Of a DNA stretch of 64,000 bases, positions 23,389-33,502 are shown piece by piece. Position 1 is the first letter of the stretch, and each line of letters begins with the position of its first letter. The notes beneath the pieces are model-generated. The model had not been told where the DNA came from. It did not search any database and worked only from the letters and a program-made list of their open reading frames with translations. The stretch is from Anastatus disparis (taxonomy: Eukaryota > Arthropoda > Insecta > Hymenoptera > Eupelmidae): contig JAFFSR010000353.1 of assembly GCA_017163975.1 (NCBI GenBank), positions 3,194,501-3,258,500 of the forward strand, given 5' to 3'. The position numbers and the translations under genes were made by a program.

Positions 23389-24130
23389 TATGCTAAATGT
23401 AGAAAGAAAATTTATGTTGTCTGTGTTTCAACTTAGTCATCGCCATGTAATTTTCTCTATTCAAAATATTTTTACAATTTTATTCTTTTTATTACTTGAA
23501 TATTTTTCTATATTTTTTAATTATATTATAGGTACGTCTTAAAATATAGAATCACCAAAAGATCCATCAAATATTCCTATGCTTGTGGAAGAGCTTTTAC
23601 AAGACTACGAGTATCAAGCAAATGTTCTCGTAAATGATTTGCAGATGTTCATGGATTTATTCGCCAATTTAAAGATAAAATATCACAATAAAGAGACATC
23701 TAAAATAGAAAAAGTACAGATATTGACTCTGTTACCGTTAAGTTGGCCATACAGTGAAATTAAAAAATATTTTGACGCTTCAAATTATGATTAATTTGTC
23801 AAAAAAATTGCAAATAGATGCAGGCCCTCTGTCAAAACCATCTGTAAAAAAAGGTAATTTACAATATTTATAAAAAAATAGTTGGTGAAAACATAAAACA
23901 ATTTCTAACAAATTCAATAAATCATTCTAATTATATAAATGGAATGTAATTGAATTTGGTTATAATTCTTCAAATAAGAATGTTAGTGCTTGAAAATTAT
24001 CCAGGCAAAAATTAATATCAATCTAAAATAATTTCAGGACATTCTGTTTCTAATGCACGCAAGCAAACTGTGATTAATTTTTTTAAAAGTGAAGAAAATA
24101 CTTACTTACTACCTGGCAAAAAAGACTGTG

Positions 24131-24529
24131 TTAAGAAGGGGCCAAACTATCTGTCTTTGTCTAATAGCGTTTTTCATCATTTATGTAAACACTATCCGGT
24201 ATAACAAGAAAAAAATAGCAGCCCCCGCTAGATATTAGTATAATTAGTAAATTTTGTAATAACAACCAAATTTTTTCACTGCGTAGTTTTTGACTAATTA
24301 GAGACCTACTAGCAATCTAGAATATAACCTATCTTTTTTGGTAGGTCTCTAATTATTCAAAAACTACGCATTGAAAAAATTTGGTTGTTATTACAAAATT
24401 TACTTATTATACTAATATCTAGCGGGGGCTGCTATTTTTTTCTTGTTATACCGGATAATGTTTACATAAATGATGAAAAACGCTATTAAATATATATAGA
24501 CAAAAACAGATAGTTTGGCCCCTTCTTAA
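24131..24529. mobile_element. TTAA MITE family A, full copy
   Basis: Flanked by TTAA on both sides, starts GAAGGGGCCAAACTATCTG and ends with its reverse complement. The ~190-bp arms leave almost no loop: the centre holds GCGTAGTTTTTGA and a TAGAGACCTAC inverted repeat. It lies inside a coding exon of the transposase pseudogene, and collapsing the two TTAA copies to one rejoins the reading frame (DCV-K-YKDV). It has no coding capacity and would depend on a piggyBac-type transposase elsewhere. Confidence 0.9.
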
Positions 24530-26041
24530 GTATAAGGATGTGGAAGGAAAGTTTATTTATGAGCCAAAATGTCTTCTGCTTTATACATTAAGAGAATTGT
24601 ACAGACTGTTTTGTGATCAATTTCAGTCTAATATTTCTATAGGATTTTCTACATCTGCCAAATTAAAGCCAAAATGTTGTGTGTTAGCTGGTAGCAGTGG
24701 TACACATTCTGTATGTGTTTGTTCGATTCATCAAAATGTCAAGTTAATGATATCAGGTATTTTTGATTTCTTTTTAACACTTTTACTCGAATAGCAATTT
24801 TTGTAATATTAATTAAATAAAAACAATTTTTCAGGTTGTAATTTAGAAAAAATGACAGAAGGCTATTCTCACCAGTTTAAGAATTACAAAGATATTTTAG
24901 AATTTATCATTTGTGATGAAAATGAAATGTCAATCACATACAAATGCTATTTTGGTGACTGTGACAAATGTCCTGGTGTTCAACCCTTAGAGTCTTACTT
25001 GACTATGATTTTTGAAAAGAAAGAAATTAAAGAAGTCAATTACGCACAATGGATGTTTTCTTCCAGAGTCATTTTAAAAAATATTGTTGAAGATGTTAAT
25101 GATTTTATATCTTCATTTTGTGACAAAATCTAAACCTTGATGCCACATGCTCACATTTCAAAAGCACAATCTGAATATTTTAAAAATTTAAAAAGTGAAT
25201 CACAAGAGAATAAGATTATAGTATGTTTAGATTTTTCAGAAAATTATGCTTTCATCGCTCAAAATGCTCCACCAAGATTTAACTGGAATAATGACTAGGC
25301 AACAGTATTTGTTACATATATTTATTATGTGGAACATACAAGATTATCAGGCAAGTCATTTGTAATAATTTCAAATAACTTGGCTCATGATACTGTGGCA
25401 GTCTATACGTATCAACAACTACTGATTATATATCTGAAAGAGAATTTCAAAGGATTAAAAAGTATCCACTATTTTAGTGACGGAGCCCCTCAGCAGTTTA
25501 AAAATTTCAAAAACATTTTAAATCTTTATCATCATAATGATGATTTTGGAATATCAGCAGAGTGGCATTTTTTCCCAACTGCACATGGTGCATGTGATGG
25601 AGTAGGTGGTTCTATTAAAAGAGCCGCAGCTAAAGCAAGCCTTATACTTCCAGCAACGCAACAAATTTTGGATGCAGTTGCATTGTAAGAACGGTTAAAA
25701 AATAAAGGAAACTATACTAATACTGCTTTTGCCTACTCGCCACGAACAGATTACAATGAAAATTTTAAAAAAATTGCAGAATAGTTTTAAAAATAGAAAT
25801 AGAGTGAAAAACTTACCAATACAACATTTCATTAGTCTAATGGAAAATGGCTATGTGCAATGCAAATTATTTTCTGGTTTTGTAGAGTCTATTCAAGTAA
25901 ATGTTATTGATTGATTATTATATTTACGTTTTTATAGTTTTACATATTGTTTATTACATGATATTAAATTATGAAATATACTGTAAATAAAAAATTTGAT
26001 AATCTATATCTTAATAACAACATCCATATTTTTTAATACGA

Positions 26042-26446
26042 TTAAGGGGAATCCTCATACCGACATAAAGTTCTACCTTATCTACATCTAAATTATGAAT
26101 TTTAATAAAAATTTAACTATTCATGACTGAAATTCGTAGGAGAGGCACATCCTTAACATGCCAAAGAATTTATTGCAACGTTAAAAGACAATATAAAGGT
26201 AAAAATAAAGGCGAAAACTGCTTAATACGATTAACTTTTCTATGTAGTTATGAATAATCGTATTATGCAGTTTTTGTCTCCATTTTCACTTTTATTCTGT
26301 CTTTTGACGTTGCAATAAATTCTTTAGGATGTTAAAAATGTGCCTCTTCTATGAATTTTAGTCAAAAATAGTTAAATTTTTATTAAAATGCATAATTCAA
26401 ATGTAGATAAGGTAGATCTCTGTGCCGGTATGAGGACACCTCTTAA
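26042..26446. mobile_element. TTAA MITE family B, full copy
   Basis: TTAA-flanked palindrome of ~405 bp. It starts GGGGAATCCTCATACCG and ends CGGTATGAGGACACCTC. Arms include TCTACCTTATCTACAT and TTGCAACGTTAAAAGACA with their reverse complements. Non-coding. Confidence 0.85.
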
Positions 26447-26589
26447 ATGAAATAGTTGGTTAATAAATCATTTAGTAAAAAATATTTTAAACAATTCTTA
26501 ACTTGAAAAATTGACTGATTTGTTTAAAATAATAAAACTGATATAAATTTTGTTATAAATTTTTCTCAATTGTAAATTGGGCTATAAAA

Positions 26590-26800
26590 AGTATGAGCTC
26601 AGCGTAAGAGAGCATTCTTTTGATAACAGTAGAAGCGAATAACGTAGATGTGAATAACAGATGAATGACCTTTCAAGTTTATCTCTAAAAGATGAATTTT
26701 GCCTTAATTACAGTAGCTACCTGATTATTCAGTACTATGATAGACAAGTCTATTTAATGTTAGACAACTATTGGATTCAGCTATGGAAATCCTCTATGAA
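26590..26800. repeat. Diverged direct copy of part of the right arm
   Basis: GAGCATTCT-TTGATAACAGTA, GATGTGAATAACAG and AATGACC resemble 27940-28010 of the right arm in the same orientation. A TATAAAA word lies at 26582. Significance is unclear. Confidence 0.45.
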
Positions 26801-26926
26801 ACATTCTTTAACTTTGCTACGGATATCTGGTAATTCTTTTTCATAAAAGCAAATGGCTTTTGTTTTTATGCTTTTTTATAATTTAAGTCATAAATTCAAT
26901 TAAACAAATCTGAAGCCACAAGTGTA

Positions 26927-27136
26927 TACCCTACTAAAAAATCTTATTTGATATTTTTTATTTTGGTATGTTTGAAATCATAAATTGGGGACTATTTTAA
27001 AAAAATTTTCTAAGTCCGAATTTTACAAAAATAGTCCCTAATGGATGATCTCAAACATATAAAAATAAAAAATATTGCCAAGTGAGATTTTGCCATGAGA
27101 CCTTATTAGAGATCTCATTTGAGATTTTTCAGTAGC
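26927..27136. mobile_element. Small CCCTACT-ended inverted-repeat element
   Basis: It starts CCCTACTAAAAAATCT and ends AGATTTTTCAGTAG, with the inverted internal words GATATTTTTTATTTT and AAAATAAAAAATATT, and TAGTCCC-type arms. The same end motif is found on the fold-back element at 38131-39154. Non-coding. Confidence 0.6.
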
Positions 27137-27139
27137 ATT

Positions 27140-27476
27140 GTGCAGAAAGGGTTTTGATGGTTTGCTTTTTAATTAACAAATAATCATTCCCATATTTTTA
27201 CAAGTGTTATTGATGTTTGTTTAGTATTAATCAAGTGCAATATAATCATATTTTGAAGATAAATAGGATCGCTTAAGGCTTTTTCTCAATTTTGCATTTA
27301 AAATGGAAAAGTATGAATCAATATACGTATTCAAATATTATTACAGTGTTAGAAACTTTTTATATTATTTTTCAGTTCAAATCATTAATAGGTATTGTTC
27401 ATTATGTGATTCATAATGTCTGTAAAATAGTGAGGTTCACAAACCTAAGTGAGCTTGTAAGCTTTGTGGAACTCGA
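27140..27476. other. No gene seen
   Basis: AT-rich spacer; a 69-codon open frame at 27292-27501 has no support. Confidence 0.35.
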
Positions 27477-27831
27477 TACCCCGTTGAAAAAATTCATATA
27501 AATTTTTATATGAATTTTCAATATAAATTTTTCATATGAATTATTCATACATTAAATATGCATTTTTGTTTCATTTTTATACATTAAAAAATTCATATGG
27601 AAAATTTACATAAAGAATTCAAATTAAAAATCCATATAAAAAATTCAAATGAATAATAATCATGGTGATCATGTCATTACTTTTATATGGGGAAAAGTAT
27701 GAAATAACTTCAAAATCCAACCTGCAATTTTTTATATGAATTTTTTAATATAAAAAAAATGAAACAAAAATATGTATTGGATATATAAAAAATTCAGATT
27801 GAAAATTGATATGAATTTTTTCAACCGGGTA
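27477..27831. mobile_element. Palindromic MITE with TACCCSGTTG ends
   Basis: Starts TACCCCGTTGAAAAAATTC and ends GAATTTTTTCAACCGGGTA; the interior is made of TTCATATGAA-type words. If the outer TA is a target duplication, the element would be Tc1/mariner-like, but the boundary is ambiguous. Confidence 0.65.
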
Positions 27832-28772
27832 CTTTAAACCATGTATGAATGTATATCCTGATAAATTTGTTTGAAATAATGTTTGATACTTAGTAATAAC
27901 TTTTTTTTATTGCAAGTTATAAATAATGTGATTCAGGGTGAGTGAGCATTCTATTTATAACAGTACAGATGAATAATATAAATGTGAATAACAGGTAAAT
28001 GATCATATTCTTTTATAGACTTAGCGGATGATAGACACTGACTTGAATTTTATTTCTCGTTTCTTGTTGAAATTAAAGTACCTATTAATCTATAATCTTA
28101 AGTTAAGTTTTAGAAAATGATTGATTCTAATTCTTGCTGTATTTTTTAGAGTAGCTTATTTTATTCACATTGGTAAATAATATTTTCATTTTATGAAAAT
28201 TCATTTTCATTTTAATTTAAATTTATCCAATAATGTGACAGCAATAATTAAATTTAATAATGTATAAAAACTTAGGAGCCATTTGAACAAATAATTAAAA
28301 TTAGCATGTCACAGACATTAGTATATATTAATATTAAATAAATTCATTCTCATTGTCAGTGATATACAGTTAAACTCATGTCAGTTTTGGATCTATTGAT
28401 ATACCATATTTTTTGAGGTTGTACAAGTCGAAATCTCCATAAAATATATTTATCACTTCTACGTTTATCCATAACAATTTTCAAAATTATTTTCACTTTG
28501 ATTACAATAATGTATACTAATAATATGGAAATGCACTTTCTTTAACAATTATAAGATTTTTTCAACTTATCATTGGTAAGATGATTTCATAAATAGACAC
28601 ATAACGTCAATTTATTTATTTTCAACTTTTATCCCACTTCACAGTAACACAGATTTGATAATTCTGAAATTGAGTGATCAATTCTATAAAAAAAAAGTGA
28701 ATTAACTAATTTTAATACAACTTGCGTAGTATTATTTTGCAAATTATTTTGAAATAATTTCAAGCTTAAAAC

Positions 28773-29161
28773 TTAAGAAGGGGCCGAACTATCTGTCTTT
28801 GTCTAATAGCGTTTTGTATCATTTACGTAAACACTATCCGGTATAACAAGAAAAAAATAGCAGCCCCCGCTAGATATTATTATAATAAGTAAATTTTGTA
28901 ATAACAACCAAATTTTTTCACTGCGTAGTTTTTGAATAATTAGAGACCTACCAAAAAAAGATAGGTTATATTCTAGATTGCTAGTAGGTCTCTAATTAGT
29001 CAAAAACTATGCGGTAAAAAATTTGGTTGTTATTACAAAATTTACTAATTATACTAATATCTAGCGGGGGCTGCTATTTTTTTCTTGTTGTACCGGATAG
29101 TGTTTACATAAATGATGAAAAACGCTATTAGACAAAGACAGATAGTTCGGCCCCTTCTTAA
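28773..29161. mobile_element. TTAA MITE family A, full copy in the right arm
   Basis: Flanked by TTAA (28773-28776 and 29158-29161), ends GAAGGGGCC/GGCCCCTTC. The left arm has the matching unoccupied site with one TTAA at 20713-20716. The asymmetric centre is in the opposite orientation to the 24131 copy, so the two insertions are independent. Confidence 0.93.
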
Positions 29162-29512
29162 GAAACTCATCTAAAAATCACATTTTTCATTATTTTTAAT
29201 TACATTTTTATTTTTTTCAAGGAATCGCCAGGGATGTCCACTCTGAAATTTTTAGGCCATATTTATACATATATTACCTGCCTCGATGAGTTTTTTGTAC
29301 ATGGTATCATGATTCGAAACCTTGAAAAGTGGTATTTCAATGTTTTAAATAACTTTAGCTTAGCGGATGGCTACATTAGCACTTATGAATCACTTTTTTC
29401 TCAAAATTTAGAATATTTCGAACAAAAAAGTTTCTCAGTAATATATTCTTAAAACGCAACCCAACTGAGTAATTTAAGACTAAAATTAGTCAAAAATGTC
29501 AAAAATATGGTT

Positions 29513-29808
29513 ATATAGGAAGATATATATATATATATACATACATGCATAAACATATTTGTATGTGAAAAATTTTCTGAATGCTAAATTTTTACTTCAA
29601 AATATTATACACTCATTACTAATATGAAAATTACATGCATCGTATCTTGATAATTCTTTATGTTTAAGCTCTCATATTGAAACTCATTGCATTTTCACTA
29701 ATTTTGGTGAAAGATAAAAATTACCATTATTGTCACTTATCCTCAATTAATTTAATCTTAGAAAATGATTGTACGATTATTAAATGCATATATTTGATTT
29801 TTTTTTAG
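29513..29808. other. Presumed intron end upstream of the SET exon
   Basis: TA microsatellite (29520-29540) then AT-rich DNA ending in the pyrimidine tract TTTGATTTTTTTTTAG, the acceptor of the next feature. Confidence 0.5.
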
Positions 29809-30162
29809 TTGGTGAATTTATTTTGGAATACGTAGGTGAAGTTGTATCTGAACGTGAATTTAAAACACGGATGGCAACGCGCTACGCTAATGACACGCAC
29901 CACTACTGCCTTCATCTAGATGGTGGTTTGGTCATAGATGGTCACAGAATGGGTGGCGATGGTCGTTTTGTTAATCATTCCTGTGAGCCTAATTGTGAAA
30001 TGCAAAAGTGGAGTGTTCACGGATTACCACGAATGGCTCTTTTTGCTTTACGTGACATCACTGCTGGTGAAGAACTTACGTATGATTATAACTTCGCTCT
30101 TTTTAATCCATCTGAGGGGCAAGAATGTAGATGCGGCAGCGATGGTTGTCGTGGAGTTATAG
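29809..30162 (+). CDS. ash1: ASH1 histone methyltransferase, SET/post-SET exon
   Basis: A single internal exon of 354 nt, bounded by an acceptor (TTTTTTTTTAG) and a donor (ATAG|GTAAG), encoding ~118 residues with no stop. It holds the SET core: [29 protein letters not shown], the [13 protein letters not shown] cofactor-binding motif and [10 protein letters not shown] with the catalytic tyrosine, then the start of the post-SET cysteines ([10 protein letters not shown]). Spacing and residues such as the MQKW run match insect ASH1, a trithorax-group lysine methyltransferase that modifies H3K36 in chromatin. The exon reads phase 1 in and phase 1 out. The preceding AWS exon and the following bromodomain/PHD/BAH exons are not seen in this window, so the flanking introns must be very long, or this is a stray exon copy. 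The open frame up to ATG 29784 is intronic. Intact motifs argue for selection. Confidence 0.9.
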
Positions 30163-31030
30163 GTAAGAATTTCGTCATTAAGAAATAAAAAATAATTTGA
30201 TTAATAATTAAAGGCATGCTATAATTTTAAATTAACTTTGAAATGTCAAGACACGATCAACTTGAACTTTAAGGCTGTTTTGTTTTGATGCTCTAAAATA
30301 AACTAACTAGGAGAGTATCAAAGTCTTAGGTCACTGCTTGTGCTCAGATTTTGAGAGACGATTCTTGTTACATAGATATAAAGAAATCCAAAATTTTAAA
30401 TTAAAATGCTCTATATTTTCCTAGTTACAGGCAATTAAAAAAAGTGACCCAAAAAGTTATTAGATTTTTAAAAGCTAATAGTTGTTTAGTATTAAAGGTA
30501 CTAGTTAAAATTTAAAATTAAAAAAAAGGATTGAGAAGAGGCTGTTGAGGCACTATTTACAAAGTATTTGAGCTCTATTAAAATTTTAAAAGCGAATAGT
30601 TGTTCAATATCAAAGATATGAGTTAAAATTAAAACTTAAAAAAGAAAGACTAAGAAAAGGTTGTTAAGATGCTATTTAGAGAGGGTTTGAGCTCAGTCAA
30701 ATCTTTTCTAAATAGCGCATTTAAATGCGGCATGAAAAAAGTTATAAATGCCACATTAAAAAAGCTGATTTCTTTAACGTGGGCTTAAATACAATAATGG
30801 GGAAAAAAGTTAAAGAGACCAAAAGAAATGTATGAATATTTAGGTTATTGGATGATTGCACGTACAGTGATGTACTATATCAAGCATTCTAAGATTCGGT
30901 TTTATATGTACATCTCTATTTATAAATAGATGTATGAATAGGATACCCCCCGTTAAGATGGTCAAAAATGCCTTAATTCCGAAAATTATTCTGTCCTTGA
31001 CTACTGTATTTCTAATATAAGAAAAAGAGT
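30163..31030. repeat. Presumed intron with a ~125-bp tandem duplication
   Basis: Sequence after the SET exon donor is AT-rich. 30460-30585 and 30586-30712 are a diverged tandem pair sharing TTTTAAAAGC-AATAGTTGTT, AGTTAAAATT and GGCTGTTGAGG/GGTTGTTAAGA, then TTTGAGCTC. No exon of ash1 recognised here. Confidence 0.55.
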
Positions 31031-31045
31031 TTTCATCATATTTTA

Positions 31046-31062
31046 CCCCCCCCCCCCCCTCA
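31046..31062. repeat. C homopolymer
   Basis: Run of about 15 C in an AT-rich context; length may be unreliable in sequencing. Confidence 0.9.
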
Positions 31063-31436
31063 TTCTAGGCCCCTTTCTTGGATTCTAGTCAGTGAACCCA
31101 TCTTTAAAAAATCATGGATATTGTGAATTAATTCACAAACCATGTTAATATTTTTTATTATGGTTAATTGATACCAAGAAACCTAAAAAATTTTTTTTTA
31201 CTTTAAAATTGTTTTTATTTTTTTCCAGAGGGGGCTGCGGGTCTGAAATTTATAAATTTTGTATATTTTGTTGAAAGACACTTCTGACAATTTTTTCAGA
31301 TTTAAGTGGTGACACATCTTTAAAAATGCAAAACGTTTTTTTAGCTATTGTTGACATTTTTCGGGAATTTTTATATAAGATATACAAGTTCTAAACAGAG
31401 AATATTTTAGTCCAGAAAAATAGGTTCACAGAAATA

Positions 31437-31660
31437 AAATTTAAAAAAGAGGAGACTTTAATTAGCATCCACCGTTATAAAATGCAAAAGATTTTCATAA
31501 ACTCGCCATATGGTGAGTTTGGGAGACACTACGACGGGCCCTGTTTATTTCGATTGTTTTGTCTGTGATATTCAGAATTTTAGATTATATTTTGAATTCG
31601 TAGGCTCCAAAAAATTAACGTAATTTATTTTTACAATAAAGTGTATCAAAATGACATATT
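31437..31660 (+). repeat. Dispersed repeat, inverted relative to 42660-42890
   Basis: Shares TATAAAATGCAAAAGAT, AACTCGCCATATGGTGAGTTT, CAAAAAATTAACGT and ACAATAAAGTG with the reverse complement of 42690-42890. CGCCATATGGTGAG is itself near-palindromic. Element type unknown. Confidence 0.65.
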
Positions 31661-31727
31661 TTTGAACCGATAATCTTATAATGGAGCAATAAATCCATTC
31701 TTCAAATTCTCTACCATTAGGAGATAT

Positions 31728-32417
31728 TCAACAGAAAAAATTATTTTTGTATATTTTTATAATTATCTCTAACAAAATTATATATTAAAAAAAAATTTAT
31801 ATCTCATCCTTTCGTTGAAAGTTCGTATTTTGCTCCTTGATTTCACGACTGAAAATATGCTATTGCTTTCCGGTCACATAATCTATCTTGTCATAACGTA
31901 TAAATTTCCGTAGACTATAGAGCTTTGCGCATGCGCCTTAAACTACTGCTCAAGAACGTGTGCAGATTCTTACAAAGAATGTTTTGCTACAATAATATCG
32001 ATACATGTATACTTAAATTTTGTTGAAACAATATCAATAAAAAGTCACTATTACAATTAACAATACATAAGTATATATTAAGTTTATTCAAACATCGATT
32101 ATAACTAAGTCCTTAGAATATAATATAAAAATAGTGTACGCGTGTATGGATATTATTGTAGCTAAACATTCTTTGTAAGAATCTGCACACGTTCCTGAGT
32201 AATAGTTCAAGGTGCACAGCTTCATAGTCTACGGAATTTTATGCTTTATGACGAGATAGATTATGTAATCGGAAAGCAATAGCATAAATCCAGTCGTGTC
32301 TAGGACCAAAACACAAACTTTCAACAAGAGGATGAGAAATAAATATTTTTTTTCAATATATAATTTTGTTGGAGATAATTATAAAAACATACAAAAATTA
32401 TTTTTTCTGTTAGATGG
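31728..32417. mobile_element. ~690-bp palindromic element
   Basis: Arms 31728-32005 and 32148-32417 are inverted copies. Both hold AACAGAAAAAATTATTTTTG at the tip, AACTTTCAAC/GTTGAAAGT, a TAGATTAT word and GAATCTGCACACGTT(C). A 140-base loop separates them. No target duplication was identified. Non-coding. Confidence 0.8.
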
Positions 32418-32570
32418 ATATATTTTTATTTTGTAATACATGTACAAAAAGAGTGTGTGATACACGATTAAATTAAAATAACATAAAATATATAAATAAT
32501 ATTGTACAATAAAAATAGAATTTCACTGTATAATATCACAGTCTTAGGAGATAATAAAAATAATAATACC

Positions 32571-33301
32571 GGCTGATTCCATTCAGATTCATGCAGGCCG
32601 TCACTGATCGCATTTTTTTTTTCTTCTAAGTAATAAAAATACCTTCTATTATGTATATAAAGATAAAATTCACCTCGTAGAACGCTCAAAAATTTTTTTT
32701 TTTTTTTTTTACTACAGCAATTCCAGTGTTGGATGTAAAAACGAAAATTCAAAAATTGAAAATGAACCTCTACTTTTAAATGACTATAGCTCCGTCAATT
32801 TTTAACCTTTTTAAGCGTTCTTTTAACGAAAGTGTGCGGAATTTTGTCTAGTTTAAAATGCAATCTCGATTTTCGTAATACAATTTGATCTCGCTGAGTT
32901 ATTTACGAAAAACCGAAAAAAAGCGATTTTTTTCAAACACGATTTTCTCAAAAACTATATTTTTTTTTTTTTTTTGAAATTTTTATATGATTTTATACAT
33001 AAAAAATACTAACTTCTAGGGTAGGTGAGAATATGCGATTTTGCCTTATTTTTTTTTAACAGATTTTTAAACGTTTTTTTTATATTTTCGATTTTAAAAC
33101 ATTGATACCATGGCGCATTGTACTATTTTTCCAACTTTACGTGTTCTTACAACTATTATCATGCTTTTATTTATTAATATATCAAAAATATCAACAATAA
33201 TCTTTAAAATAAACCCCGGATCGAATATTCTGATCAATTAGAACCAAAGTTATGACGATTTAAAGTTTAAAAAAAAATGCTGAAACTTTAAATAAATATA
33301 T
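32571..33301 (+). repeat. Left TIR of the TACC transposon
   Basis: Mirrors 35920-36646, e.g. TGACTATAGCTCCGTCAATT and ACCATGGCGCATTGTACTAT. It has homopolymer-length differences only in A/T runs. A third, diverged copy is at 49622-50305. Confidence 0.9.
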
Positions 33302-33304
33302 TTA

Positions 33305-33366
33305 CTTTGAATTTTGAATTTGAATTTTGAATTTTGAATTTTGAATTTTGAATTTGAATTTTGAAA
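33305..33366. repeat. TTTTGAA minisatellite
   Basis: About eight units of GAATTTT(GAA) directly inside the left TIR of the transposon, just beyond the 3' end of its gene. Confidence 0.85.
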
Positions 33367-33502
33367 AGGTGAGTTTTTTAAATACTAAAATATATTATTT
33401 GGTCATTTTCAATGAACAAATAATACGCGATGCAATTGAGAAAGAACACTAATGAAGTGAGAACTAATGTGAATAAAAAAATCCGAATTTGAATAAAACC
33501 TT

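Larger units (their letters stand above)
23085..25920 (+). pseudogene. DDE/D-type transposase gene, multi-exon, broken
   Basis: A plus-strand gene with introns and several stops. Conserved pieces in order: a Cys-rich start (RCIGYNRCCKPLP) near 23145-23180; a 33-residue segment (MRKILNEILKKF) present twice as an in-frame 99-bp tandem duplication; 23579-23794; an exon with GKKDCVK that is cut by a MITE at 24131-24529 and resumes with KYKDVEGKF; CCVLAGSSGTHSVCVC and HQNVKLM (24640-24755); then, after an intron, CDKCPGVQPLESYL, DFSENYAF, SDGAPQQFKN and HFFPTAHGACDGVGG. The D residues of the last three match candidate catalytic D471, D553 and D590 of the transposase at 33503-35569, so both look like members of one RNase H-fold transposase group. 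Stops follow SSFCDKI, RFNWNND and ILDAVAL. It sits between the long inverted arms and is probably the remains of their transposase. Confidence 0.75.
27477..29512. repeat. Right arm of the ~9-kb inverted repeat
   Basis: Reverse complement of 20362-22660 apart from nested insertions. It ends TGTCAAAAATATGGTT, beside a short TA run. It carries MITE A (28773-29161), which the left arm lacks, and its own complete TACCC MITE at the inner end. Confidence 0.85.

Noticed and set aside
29784..29808. ATG 29784 as start of a short SET protein
   Set aside because: The codons before 29809 are a pyrimidine-rich intron end with a consensus acceptor; ASH1 homology begins exactly after it.
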